A stretch of DNA of 64,000 nucleotides from Charina bottae. Its lineage: Eukaryota; Chordata; Lepidosauria; Squamata; Charinaidae. The notes beneath the pieces were generated by a model, which worked only from the letters and a program-made list of their open reading frames with translations, had not been told where the DNA came from and searched no databases. Position numbers and translations under genes: made by a program. Positions within the stretch are counted from its first letter, which is position 1. Each line of letters opens with the position of its first letter. Positions 33,555 to 44,404 of this stretch are shown here, one piece after another. Location of the stretch: positions 68,857,963 to 68,921,962 of the forward strand of contig JALMGJ010000005.1 in assembly GCA_023362775.1 (NCBI GenBank), in the 5' to 3' direction.

Positions 33555-35545
33555 ACATTACCTTTTTTTAAAAGATTTTTATTAAGTTTAGAACAAAAAT
33601 AAAAACTACAAAAAAGCAAAAAGAAACTACAAAAAGAAAAAAGAAAACTAAAAAAGTGAGAAACACAAGAAAAAAGATTTTTTTTAAGATAACATAGAAA
33701 GGTGACTTCCAACTTTCAACAAAAGGAATATACAGCAATTTCCATAATCAATCCCTTACTCTAACTCAAACCAAGGTCACATTATTTCTATAAGTCCTTC
33801 TATTAACCCATATACCAATCACTAATGCAATTGCTCGTTCCCTTTATATAAAGAATATATATATTTATATAAATTTCTAAATCAACTTCCCTCCCCCATA
33901 ATACATTAATTTAATTGTTTCCTTCCCACCACTATTCTATATATTTCTATCCATTATTAATAAAAATCAAATTATAAAAAGATATAAATTGTCAAGTTTT
34001 ATAATTAATAATACTACAACAGTCTTAATCCTATTAAACTTAAAGACTAAACAATTATTATTATACCTTATGAATACCTTATAAATCTTACAAATCAATC
34101 AAACCTTAAGAAAAATCCAATAAATCTTAATCCAAATCATTAAAGAAAAATGAAATCATAATAACCTCATTATCAATCCAATTATACATTCTTAATTTTT
34201 ACTCCTCCTCAAAGTATACCAAAGCATTAACATATCTTCCTATTACACCCAAGGCATTTTTTAAATAAAAATCCAACAGCTCAACTGCCCCCCTTAAAAT
34301 CTTAGCCTTCTCAGCAAAATATTTCTTAGAAGAATCAAACAGCCCAACTTGTTGTTCAGTCGTTTAGTGGTGTCCGACTCTTCGTGACCTCATGGACCAT
34401 AGCACGCCAGGGCTTCCTGTCCTCCACTGTCACCCGGAGTTTACTCAAATTCATGTTCATTACATTGGTGATGCTATCTAACCATCTCATCCTCTGCCGT
34501 CCCCTTCTCCTTTTGCCTTCAGTCTTTCCCAGCATCAGGGTCTTTTCCAGTGAGTCCTCTCTTCGCATTAGGTGGCCCAAGTATTTGAGCTTCTACCCCC
34601 CCTTACAAACTGAAACTTTTCAGCAGAAAGACTCCCACAAAGCATATTCTCTTCTCTCCCATAACAATCCCCCATGTAGCCATAACAATTCTTCAGGAAA
34701 AAAGCTCTTCTTGTAATTTGCAGCTCAGACTGTCGCTTTAATCCCTTCAACAGCAAAATGTAGTCTTCACCTGGCATTACTTCAAACGTGTTGTCAATAA
34801 CAAAGTCTCCTTCCTTATAAAAATCTTCATCTTCTTCTATATCATCTTCAAGCAGATGACACAGCTTAGAAACCAATTCTTCTCCAAGGTCCCGCATATT
34901 CTGCATAATATGTTGAGAACACTCTAAAATGATCTCTTTAATGCTCTGCTCCGGCTCATAACAAAACCCCGAAGAAGCCTCCTTAAAATCCTCCATTTTT
35001 AAGACAGTAACTTATAGCGCCCTCTAAATACTTGACTCATACAGATATGAGTTAATGAGTTAATAGAAAAATTCCAGATGAAATTAACACAAAGAAAAGT
35101 ACATTAACAAGCAGATCCCAAAGAAAGTGAATAGGAAATTAAAAATTCAAAACAACTAATCCAACGTGTAGGGTAATATTCAATCCTTCAAATTCAATAC
35201 AAAAATAATGGCAGGGAGGCAGTTTTTTTATTTTCAATCCTCCTTAAACTTTAGATGGGAAATCAAGCCAAAAATTAAAAAAATAAAAATTAGATCCAGA
35301 AATAATGATAAGCACCAAGAGAGTCTGCTTCTTCTTTCTGTAGAAAGCCTTTCTTGGGGTACAAAAACCTAAAAAGAACAATAAATTGGGTGTTTAAGAA
35401 GTGGGGTGGCCGGACTTACTGTCCCTTTAAGGGCTGCAGCACAGCTTGGAAATGATGAAATCCCAGCCTCCCGGCAGAGTCTTGCCTGTCGACTGCACAC
35501 GCTGTCCACGATGTCCCCTGGATGCAACTCGCTGTCTGGAGGACG
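33555..35545 (-). mobile_element. Internally deleted L1-like unit
   Basis: Minus-strand order: 5'UTR-like sequence (35545-35000); a 142-codon frame (34996-34568) starting MEDFKEASSGF, acidic in the middle (LLEDDIEEDEDFYKEGDF) and ending in BovB sequence; then an AT-rich 3'UTR (34340-33590) and a poly-A (poly-T at about 33560-33590 on plus). The 3'UTR also occurs at 12691-12935, so it is a family feature. No endonuclease or RT lies between the short ORF and the 3'UTR, so this is either a non-autonomous derivative or a deleted copy. The ORF is unrecognised. Confidence 0.55.
34345..34595 (-). mobile_element. BovB 3'-end insertion
   Basis: Encodes on the minus strand the BovB C-terminus (GHLMRREDSLEKTLMLGK, RWLDSITNVMNMNLSKLR, HEVTKSRTPLND), nearly identical to the copy at 59.3-59.5 kb. 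It sits inside the L1-like unit and replaces the natural end of its short ORF. Confidence 0.9.
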
Positions 35546-35589
35546 AATGGGTCAATTCTAGGCATTTTCCTTTTCTTTTCTTAAGTTTC

Positions 35590-35665
35590 TTTCTTCTCCT
35601 TCTCCTTCTCCTTCTCCTTCTCCTTCTCCTTCTCCTTCTCCTCCTCCTCCTTTTTTTTTTTTTTT
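35590..35665. repeat. (CTCCTT)n microsatellite and poly-T
   Basis: Repeating CTCCTT/CTTCTC units followed by CCTCCTCC and a run of 15 T. The arginine- or leucine-rich frames through it are artefacts. Confidence 0.95.
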
Positions 35666-36187
35666 GCATATTGCTTTCCCTGATCTTATGAACTTCTGCT
35701 TATATGCAGGATTCATTTTAAATGTGAAGTGATATTGGGTGCCTATGGTAGTAGCAATGAAACTCTTGGGCATGTGTAAATGCATAACACAAAGCTAGAG
35801 GAACATGTAGCAGCTGACCTAGATTGTCTTTATTAAGTGGTCAGCCAGCTGTGACTGAAAGAGAGCCAGTTCAGTACTATCAAGGTGAAGTGCTTTGTGA
35901 AAAATGCTATGGCTTCTCTAGAGGTTCTGGGATTTGGGATTACATTAATTATTGAATATTGCTCTTGTGTCAAATGCTGTGTTTACAAAGAAATGAAGTG
36001 AAGGATTTTCTTCTTCTTTAAGGATATCTTTAAGGATATTACATCCGTATAGACATATTTCTTCATATATTTTTAATTTAACTCTTGATTTCTGTGATGC
36101 ATTACTGAACTACTGTCAGCAATCACTTTGGTTTATAGCATGGTCATAAGCATTCCTGTAAGTTAATGATGGTATTAAGTAATGGTT
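35666..36187. other. No recognised gene
   Basis: About 520 bases without identifiable feature. Confidence 0.5.
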
Positions 36188-36817
36188 TGTTAAAGTTATT
36201 TGTTAAAAGTTATTCTATGTAGGGTTCAAACGAATGGATTCCTACACTGTGGATGCCTGTTAATTGGGTTTTTTCCATTTCCCTGCTGTAAGCTGTTTCC
36301 CATAACAAAAAGCAGTAAACAACAGGTGTGACCTTGTAGGCAAAGCATCGCCTTTGTTTTGACTATGATAACAGTCTTTTCCCATGAGAACAGTGTCCCG
36401 TAGAAAAGCCAACATGCAACACCGCCATCCCATGGCGGTTTATAGTAAGTACAACTGTTACTAAAATGTTAAGCTGAAAAATGGCCTAGCCAATCAGAAT
36501 GTTGAACCATGGGTATAATTCAACTATGAACTATGGGTACTCATCTCACTCATGCATTTTCTATGCTTCTTTTGACTGCTATCTACATGTACTTTGTATC
36601 TGAACTGTAACTACGCCTGGTCTTTGCACAGACCATGATTTTTTCTTTCCTCACTTCTGTTGATGGAACTCTGCGTATGCTTTGTTTTTTCCTTTTTGCA
36701 ATAATGCACCATACATCCATTATTGCCTTATGCTATCAATAAAGATACTGTTAGCCTTAAAACACGTTGTTTGGATTACTCTGCGCCTGGAACCCCAATA
36801 GCCAGCAACACCCCACA
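36188..36817 (+). mobile_element. Probable copia 5' LTR
   Basis: Sequence upstream of a copia gag with AATAAA at 36738-36743 and an end ...CCCACA immediately before a copia-style primer site. The right end is well supported by the primer site; the left end (TGTTAAAG, 36188) is a guess because no second LTR is in the window for comparison. Confidence 0.5.
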
Positions 36818-36836
36818 GGTTATGGAATGCCCAGTC
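36818..36836 (+). promoter_or_regulatory. Copia-type primer binding site
   Basis: GGTTATGGAATGCCCAGTC closely resembles the copia primer site that pairs with an internal segment of initiator methionine tRNA (GGTTATGGGCCCAG), with a small insertion. It lies one base after the putative LTR end. Confidence 0.55.
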
Positions 36837-36933
36837 TGGATGGTCTGCTGCGCTGGATCTGGCTGTAACAAAGGGGTTTGTTTTTGAGGCTGCATTTTGG
36901 AGTAAACGTGTTTTTTTTCTTTGAGTGGTCAGC

Positions 36934-37345
36934 ATGGCTGCTGCAGGGCTAACTAGTCTGCCTTTTGAGCGTTTGAATGGCACGAACTATCGGACCTGGT
37001 GTGTGAAGATCAAGTCTTTCTTCCTAAAAGAAGGCTTGTGGAAGTATGTGAAAGACGCACCTGCAGCTGGTCCCGTTACTGATGAAGTGCAGTTGTGTTT
37101 GGATCGTGCTTATGGCAATTTGATTCTGGGACTGGAATCATCACAGCTACTGCATATCAGCAATCTAGACACTGCACATGCATGTTGGGAGGCTCTCAAA
37201 GCCCTTTATTCCAAGCAAACCTCTGCTGCCATCGTTGGTCTATCACGTCAGCTTTACAACCTGAAGCTGCAGCCCGGTGGAAACGTGATGACCCACCTCC
37301 ATAAACTCAAGACTTTAATACAATACAATATTGTATCCGTTATAT
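36934..37345 (+). pseudogene. Copia gag N-terminal part, truncated
   Basis: Starts MAAAGLTSLPFERLNGTNYR, followed by TWCVKIKSFFLKEGLW, then CWEALKALYSKQ, LSRQLYNLKLQPGGNV and HLHKLKTLIQ. This is the N-terminal gag domain of Ty1/copia retrotransposons (the UBN2/DUF4219 type), about 128 residues. The zinc knuckle, protease, integrase and RT are lost because homology ends near 37318, where a Penelope-like fragment begins; the remaining codons to 37345 are junction sequence. I use the ATG at 36934 rather than upstream codons because it gives the usual start just before the LPFERLNG block. Confidence 0.85.
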
Positions 37346-38498
37346 AAACTCCGTGACTCCTTTAATGTAGGGCAGAAATATTTTGCTTGTGGGGGACTGT
37401 TTTTCTTCAGTTGAGTGCTGTTTCTTCGGTTTGATAGCTCTCCTGATTTCATTCTTGGAGTAGCCATTCGCCTGTAGGGACCAATCCAAATGGTTGAGTT
37501 CAGAATTGAGAAATTGAGCTTCACAGTTCTGATTTGCGCGATCCACTAGTGTTTTGATGATGCCTCTTTTTTGTCGTGGGTGGTGATTGGAATTTTTGTG
37601 TAGATACCGGTCTGTGTGGGTGGGTTTTCTGTAGATTTTGTGTCCTAATTGCAGGACCGGTTTGCGTATGGCCATGACATCTAAAAATGGTAGTTCGCCT
37701 TCCATTTCTTTTTCCATGGTGAATTGTATATTCGGGTGGATGCTGTTGAGGTGGTTCAGGAATTTCTCTAATTCTTCTTCCCCATGACTCCAAATGGTGA
37801 AGGTGTCGTCCACGAACCGGTACCAGACTGTTGGTGTGAGGGGTGCCGATTCTAAAGCCTGTTTTTCGAAATGTTCCATGTAGAAGTTCACTATAAATGG
37901 GCTGAGGGGGCTTCCCATGGCGACTCCATCTGTTTGTTCGTAGAAATCCTTTTCCCATTGAAAGTAGCTGGTTGTCAGGCAATGTTGGAATAGCGCCGTG
38001 ATGTCTTTTGGGAAGATCTGTTCGATGAGTGCCATGGTGTCCTTTATTGGAACCTTGGTGAACAGGGAGATCACATCAAAGCTGATTAATTTGTCCGTGG
38101 GGTTAAGTTTATGGGTGCCTATTTTGTTTATGAAGTGTCTTGAGTCTTTTATGTGGGATGAAGTCTGTCCACAGTGGGTCTGTAGAAGAGTAGCCAAATG
38201 TTTTGATAATTCGTATGTTGGAGAGCCGATGGCATTTACGATGGGTCTCAGTGGGATTGCCTCTTTGTGGATTTTGGGGAGTCCATATAGTCTTGGTGAC
38301 AGAGCTTCTGTTTTGCAGGTACGTTGAAGTACGTTGAGGGGGAGGGAGGAGCTCTTGATCAGTGTGTTTGTTTGTTTCATGATTTTGCTGGTTGGGTCCC
38401 TTCTTAGTTTTCTGTATGTGGTGGGGTCTAGAAGTTCTCTAATTTTATCTTTGTACTCATTTGTTTTCATAATTACTGTGGCATTGCCTTTGTATTAA
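37335..38498 (-). pseudogene. Penelope-like reverse transcriptase, partial
   Basis: A 376-codon open frame (38470-37340) encodes most of a Penelope-type RT: LYGLPKIHK, LRPIVNAIGSPTYELSKHLA, motif A SFDVISLFTKVP (Asp132), motif B GVAMGSPLSPFIVNFYME, motif C YRFVDDTFTIW (Asp221-Asp222), LPFLDV and HKIYRKPTHTDRYLH. In-frame homology (KGNATVIM) extends upstream of the first Met to about 38498, so the copy is 5'-truncated. The frame ends after LPYIKGVTEFI, where the linker to a GIY-YIG endonuclease would continue. The catalytic aspartates are intact but the endonuclease is missing. Confidence 0.9.
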
Positions 38499-38866
38499 GT
38501 AATATTTACAATTTTTGATGAAGTTAAAACTTCAGTAGTAATTATAAGATTATAGAAAGAGTTAGAAGGCAGAGAGTGTGAATTTATTTTTTTCCCCCAA
38601 GCAATACCTTCTTTTTCAGCTTCCATCCTTCAACAAATCAAAAATATGTAGGACAACGTAGCTTTTTGTTCTTCTGTGTTGGATTTTCAATACGTTCAGC
38701 ACATGGTATCAGTTGTGAAATTTATTTTATACATTTATAAATTAAAAGTTGTAGGAGTATCTTAAATATAAATTGTGCATACCAATTCTTACCTTGTCTT
38801 CCACAACCTGTATATTACTTTGAACAACTTCTATTTTAAAGGTACATTTGTTTTTTTAAATATGCC

Positions 38867-38921
<55 letters not shown>

Positions 38922-39609
38922 GTATATACACACACAATCCAGTTCATAATCCATAAATAATGAATTTTTTTAGTGTTGATTTCAGGTCAGGCTTCAGAGG
39001 TCATACCTCTGATGTTCATCTATGTGTCCAATTAATTTATTTAAATTATGAAGTTTCAGAAGACCGCAGTCATATTAATGCTAACTAAGAACAGCAGAAG
39101 AGAGAATTTGGGGAGAAATATTTGTACAGAGCTGATCTTGTTAGTTATATGCTGGTCAAGATAAGAATAATTTTACACTATACACTGGCCGTGGTCATAA
39201 AATAGGGAAAACATCTACTCTGCAGGCTGCATATTATTTCTGGGTTACCTGTTTAGCCCAAAAGTTGTTTATTCACACCCTGGTTGCAATCTCTGGTCAG
39301 AGAAGGAATTATTATTAGACTTTAAAGATTTTCCTTGTCCCATATTGTAATCAAGCTTTTATATACTTTCTTTGGTACCAGGGAAAATTAGTGTGTGAAG
39401 GTGTGCATGACTGTGGGAATTATTTCAGTTTTCAAAAATAATGTGTCCAAAACTGGGGTGAGAATGTGGCTGGTGTGTGTGTGCAGGTCTCCAAGAAAGT
39501 ACATTCCAGATTATCTGTTAATTTGGGGCAATGGTTCTGCCCTCTCTTAATCTCTGACTCCCTATGTGCTTGCCTACATCATTGCTATATGATGATGTGG
39601 ATGCTGATG
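38499..39609. other. No recognised gene; contains (CT)n
   Basis: Apart from the CT microsatellite, about 1.1 kb of AT-rich sequence without recognised features. Confidence 0.5.
38869..38916. repeat. (CT)n microsatellite
   Basis: About 24 CT dinucleotides without interruption. Confidence 0.95.
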
Positions 39610-39617
39610 CTGTAAGA

Positions 39618-39750
39618 CAGTGTTTCTCAACCTTGATAGCTTTAAGATGTGTGGATTTCAACTCCCAGAATTCCCCAGGCAGCAGGCTGGCTGGGGAATT
39701 CTGGAGTTGAAGTCCACACATCTTAAAGCTGCCAAGGTTGAGAAACACTG
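39618..39750. mobile_element. hAT-type palindromic MITE, 133 bp
   Basis: Ends CAGTGTTTCTCAACCTTG and its inverse, a near-perfect fold-back centred on CAGCAGGCTGGCTGG. Flanks CTGTAAGA (39610-39617) and CTGTAAAA (39751-39758) match at 7 of 8 bases, the hAT target size. Abundant type in reptile genomes. Confidence 0.88.
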
Positions 39751-39758
39751 CTGTAAAA

Positions 39759-40855
39759 TATTCTAGAGAATAATGGTTCTAAAGAACATTTTTAAAACAG
39801 TTTTTTATAATCCTATTTGCATATTATGAATGTTGAGATGTCATTGGATTGCATCCTTCAGGGGTCATTCTACTACTGCAAGCTTTTTTCTGCTAGGACA
39901 AATCCTGTTCCTAATTATCCACAACAGTGAAATCCAAGGGTTTCTGCTTGGGGCATAGTTTCAATATGAGGATTGTTCTGACATCAGGTGTACAAGGAGG
40001 TCTGCTAGTACTTGTCAACTATTTGTTTAGTGCAACCTGCCAGAAGGATATTCATTCATTCTGAAACAATCTGAATACAGCCTAACATTTCCTAGTATCA
40101 ATTCCCATTTCTCTTATAACCTTATCCAAGTACACTTCCCTAATTACAACCCAGTTTCAAATAGCTTTTTCTACTTCCATCCAGATTATTTATCCTAGAG
40201 TGACCCAAACAAGAGGATCTGACATTCGTTCTCCAGTCAGAGATCACTGGAAGGCTATTTCTTTTTTTTAAGTTTTTCCTGCTTTTTTCAGTTCAACTCC
40301 CAGCATTTTGAGATTTTTAACTTGACAGACCTGATTTCTTCTCCTGGACAGGAATTTGTGACCAGAATAAGCAATAAGAAAGTCACTCAGTTGCCAACTT
40401 TTGTCTTCTTGTTTGTTAAGGCCAAGTGCCTTTCACTGTCATTTCTGAGAAATGTCTTTCTCCTTGCCTTCAGTTATGCCAATAATTTTTCATCCTAGGC
40501 TTTGTTCTTATCTTCTCCTTCCTTAGAATGTTCTTTGACAGAACTGATGGATGTCTTCCTACTGCTTCAATAGGGCTGTGATTGTCTCTTTTTATGGGCC
40601 TTGATAGCTCATAAAATGTTGTATCAACTTTGTGCTTTCTATTATTTTGTTCAGTTTATCAGCTGATAGGATAAATTGTGAACCATTAAGGCCTTCAACA
40701 ACTTGCTTGCAAATATAAACACTTTATTGATTTAGCAGGTTGCCTATAGTAAATCTTGCATACTAAGGGTATGGTATATCTTTTCTATCCTCAGTTAATT
40801 ACATATAATTATAATAATATTTATTATAAATATTATTTTTATTTATAAAATAAAT
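39759..40855. other. No recognised gene
   Basis: About 1.1 kb without recognised coding or repeat features. Confidence 0.5.
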
Positions 40856-40857
40856 AA

Positions 40858-40925
40858 ATAAACGGGTCCCCGTTGGGGGAGATGGGCGGTAATATAAATT
40901 TAATAAAATAAATAAATAAATAAAT
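40858..40925 (+). mobile_element. L2-group 3'-tail fragment
   Basis: GGGTCCCCGTTGGGGGAGAT followed by GGGCGGTAATATAAATTTAA and (AAAT)n, the terminal hairpin-like tail of L2-group LINEs, plus strand. Extremely 5'-truncated; the preceding AAATAAATAAAT may belong to an earlier tail. Confidence 0.75.
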
Positions 40926-42183
40926 ATTATACCACTTAATATATTTTTATTACAGTCCATTTAAATAGCATTGTACCTCAAAGTTATTGATTCTCCAGTT
41001 TTACTTCTGAATATGTGTATGTGTATGCATTTGTATACACACACACACACACGCACGCACATATACTTCTATAGTTATTATCATCAATTTTATTAAGGCC
41101 ATAAGGCCAGAAGTTAAATTATATATATACAGTATATACACATATGCAATATATACAGTACATATACATACACACAACACATATACTGAATATATAAAGA
41201 TAAAATTAAAAATTAGATTACTTTACAATACTATACTGTATTAATACAATTCTTCAGTCACATAGAAAGACATATGTATTTATGGAAGCACAAAATTGAG
41301 CAACCTGGGAAGATATATTAGATCCTGGTCAGACAAACGAATCAACAGAAGCAAATAGAAGTCATGCTCTCTACCAGGGAATTTCTTCAGGATAGGATAG
41401 ATTAATGTCATCTGGGATTTCGTGTAAAGAGAATAGAAAAAAAAAGCATATGGCTCAGGGACATGATTGAGCTGCCTCCACATGGACATATGTGCTGGGC
41501 ATTTTTGTAGCATCCTAGTAAAACAGCAGAGGGTAATGCGTCCAACTTAGCCAAAGAAAAAGCATGACAAAATTCTGGAAAAATCCCACAAGCTGTGAGG
41601 CTGGGAAGCAGACTTGGATTGATATGAAGATCAATGTCCAGATACACTGCTTAAGAACACTGTGGCTGTTTTCAAAGCCTAGTGGGCAGAGGAACATCAA
41701 AGAGTCTTAGGGAGGGCCAATAGCTTTTTTTAGCCAGGTTGGCTTAAAGTTGTCTCTAAGAAACAGTGGGACCAAACTTAACGTTAGCCAAACATTAAAG
41801 AGATAGTACCAAGTCCTAGCATCCATGGAGACCACACTCATCTCTAAATGAAAGCAAAGTTCTAAATACATTTTAGAACTGCACGAACAGCTTTAATAAA
41901 TTTAGACTGAACAGCTTCAAGGGTGTCAAGCTTTGTAAAAGTACAAAGTTGGGCATGATACAGATGCTGAGAAATGACCTTGCAAGCTACAGGGGGAAAG
42001 GGTGCTCCGTTTGAATGGTAGAATCTTAGGATAGCCGAGGAGCTGCGCTGAACAACTCCAGCTAAATAAGAGAAAGTCTTCTCTCCAGGACAGTGAGACC
42101 TGGAACAACACTCCAAGATATAATAAATGTGCACTAGTTCAGTAGAATTCCAATTAATTTACCTACTATGGATTTTATGGTAG

Positions 42184-42911
42184 TGTGATGTTCCGATTCT
42201 TCAACTGGCAAATTAGGCTCCGACACGATTCCATAGACTATGTAAAAGCTTTTATTTACAGTGAGCGATCTGGGTCCACGCCAATGGACCAAGTAAAGCA
42301 GTTATACAATAAAAAGGTAAAGGTACCCCCCGCACATTTGTGCAGTTGTGTCCGACTCTAGGGGCCGGTGCTCATCTCTGTTTGTTAGCCAAAGAGCCAG
42401 CGTTGTCCGAAGACACTTCCACGGTCATGTGGCCGCATGACACGCGCGGAACGCTGTTACCTACCCACCGAAGTGGTACCTATTCATCTACTTGCATTTG
42501 CATGCTTTCGAATTGCTAGGTTGGCAAGAGCTGGGGCTAGTGCGGGAGCTCACTCCGTCACGCGGGACTAGGGATTCGAACCTCCGAACTTGTGATCTTC
42601 CGATCGACAAGCCTGGCATCTTACCCACTGAGCCACCACGCCCCCTAAGTTATACAATAGCTTGCAGTTAAATAGGTTCCTGTTTCCTCCCTCCCATCGA
42701 ATGCATTATCAGTGCTGTCTTGCACCCTCGTCTGTGCTGGGAGCTGTCCGGATGAAGTGCTGGTTATGTTCCCCAGTCCACACTGCGGGCTGCTTGTCTG
42801 TCTGACAGGTTGCTGTTACATTTTCCCTATTGATTGCTTTTGGCGCCCTAGCTGAGGGATGTGTGAAGTGGTTTCTGTTCATGTCAGGATGGTATAGATG
42901 CCATCGTGACA
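42184..42911 (-). mobile_element. Solo LTR carrying a SINE, 5-bp target duplication
   Basis: The plus-strand ends are TGTGATGTTCC and CCATCGTGACA; the flanks GGTAG (42179-42183 and 42912-42916) are identical. On the minus strand a TATA-like CCTATTTAACTG lies at about 42664-42677 and AATAAA at about 42251-42256, so the promoter precedes the polyadenylation signal in the right order. Removing the SINE and its duplication leaves about 380 bp. No internal retroelement sequence remains. Confidence 0.88.
42312..42647 (-). mobile_element. tRNA-derived SINE inside the LTR
   Basis: On the minus strand the head TGGTGGCTCAGTGGGTAAG (A box) and GGTTCGAATCCC (B box) form a tRNA-like RNA polymerase III promoter. 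The body includes GAAAGCATGCAAATGCAAG and CATGACCGTGGAAG, and the end reads AGTCGGACACAACTG...TACCTTTACCTTT. Flanked by AGTTATACAATA at 42300-42311 and 42648-42659. Close relative at 47130-47470. Confidence 0.93.
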
Positions 42912-43500
42912 GGTAGATTTGTGCAAATATTAAAACTTTAGTTTTCTGACCATTTTATTACAAGTTTTTCTCTGAGGCAAAAAGAGGCCAATGCCCTCAA
43001 TGCCCTTTTTATTCCCACCTAAGAGACAGACATGATTTCAATGTTGTCTGCATATAAAAGAGCTGAACCACTCAATTTGCTAATACAGGGTTGTATGAGT
43101 GGAATCTGGGAAGACCTGGCTTATTGAATTAATATACAAATTAAAAAATTGTATAATGTACCCCTGCCTTACCCCTTTCTGAGTAGGTGACAGCTCCAGA
43201 GAGATGTCCCCAAGGGGAACATCTAACTTTCAAACATATGTTGGAGTAGAAAGGCTGAATGAGAAGAATCAACTTTTTGTTTGTGGAGGATCCCCTTGGC
43301 TTTTCTCACAGCCTTTCCCTTGAGAACAACATGGATATTTTTACAGTTGGTTTTTATACTACAGCTATTTTAGCACCCAATTTGACCTTCATTTTATTTC
43401 AGTCTATTCTTATTTCAGTTGGCTAAGTCTTTCTGATATGCCTTTTTAAACTTTATTAGTGCCAAAATATAAATTGTGAAGAGCGTAGGCAAACAAAATG

Positions 43501-44404
43501 TAATTTATTTGGAGTCCAGTGTAGTTGTTTACCAACATTTCAAGAGATATTGCTCCAGATGACCCTCCAATGTCTGAGTCTTTTGGGGAAACAGAATGCT
43601 GCTTCAGAACAGAGAAGATAAAATGGCTACAGTATGTACGTAGTATTTAATGTCCAGTTTCATGATTAGTTAAACATAACATGTGTGAATTACTTTTCCA
43701 ACAGCTCAGAGTTCAAGATGATGTGTAAGTCTGGTGAGTTGGCTCATCAGAGCATGTCTTCTATGTGAGTCACTGAAGGACTCGATCTTTTTTCGGGCTC
43801 GTGCAGGGGGGTTGGGACAGACACAGTATTTGAAGAACTGCTGCACTGAACTCTTGAGCATTCTGGAGCACTATTTCCAAGTCATTTTTGAAGCATGCTC
43901 AGCCCTATATTTACAGAACTTATACATGAAGTGTAAGTGTACACATCAGTGCCTCAGATTCTTTGCATGTGAGTTTGTCTTCTTTCCATTCCACTGATTC
44001 ACCTATAAAGATGGGAAATCTATATGTCGTATCTATCTCTCTGTCTCTGAAAATGATCACATACAGGCAACTAGAAGTAAACAGAGCAGTAAAAATGAAT
44101 TTACCATCAGTGATATTTGTACCTTTTTTTATGTACCAGTGGAATCTCTATAGTGACTCTGTGAGGCTGATCTCCCAGGAAAGGAATTTCACAGTATGGA
44201 TGCCATAACAGAAACAGGTCCTATTATATACTTGTTTTAAATGTCTATTCCATCATGTAGAGGAAATATCCATGGTTACTGATAAGTTTTGTCCAATTTC
44301 AACGATGCACTCCCACATACATATAAATAAAATTAGGATTGCAAATTAAAATGCATATAAATATATATAAACTATATTTATTTATATATAAATATATATG
44401 TAAA
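43501..44404. other. No recognised gene
   Basis: About 900 bases; plus-strand frames at 43734-43997 and 43963-44208 have no recognisable domain. Confidence 0.5.

Larger units (their letters stand above)
41085..43500 (-). pseudogene. LINE-X copy 1, RT to C-terminus, interrupted
   Basis: Minus-strand remnant of a non-LTR family that I recognise from its C-terminal pattern but cannot name. The 3' end is at 41085-41115 (TGGCCTTATGGCCTTAATAA tail). Upstream lies a C-terminal region with SLAKLDALPSAVLLGCY and a CPCG knuckle (41408-41647), QAQLCTFTKLDTLEAVQSKF equivalents (41862-42134) and, beyond the LTR insertion, SALLYADNIEIMSV (RT motif C with the second Asp changed to Asn, about 43040-43075). 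It is broken by many stops and by the LTR at 42184-42911. Confidence 0.65.

Noticed and set aside
35427..35691. Arginine-rich and leucine-rich open frames
   Set aside because: They are translations of the CTCCTT microsatellite and poly-T tract.
37340..38470. Idea that the PLE RT here and the GIY-YIG fragment at 12.3 kb are one split element
   Set aside because: They are 25 kb apart, each with its own truncation and neighbours; they are simply two fragments of related elements.
42590..42647. tRNA-like A and B boxes suggesting a tRNA gene
   Set aside because: It is the head of a SINE with a full SINE body and target duplications; the tRNA fold is not intact. The same applies at 47.4, 32.3, 32.8, 22.6 and 53.6 kb.
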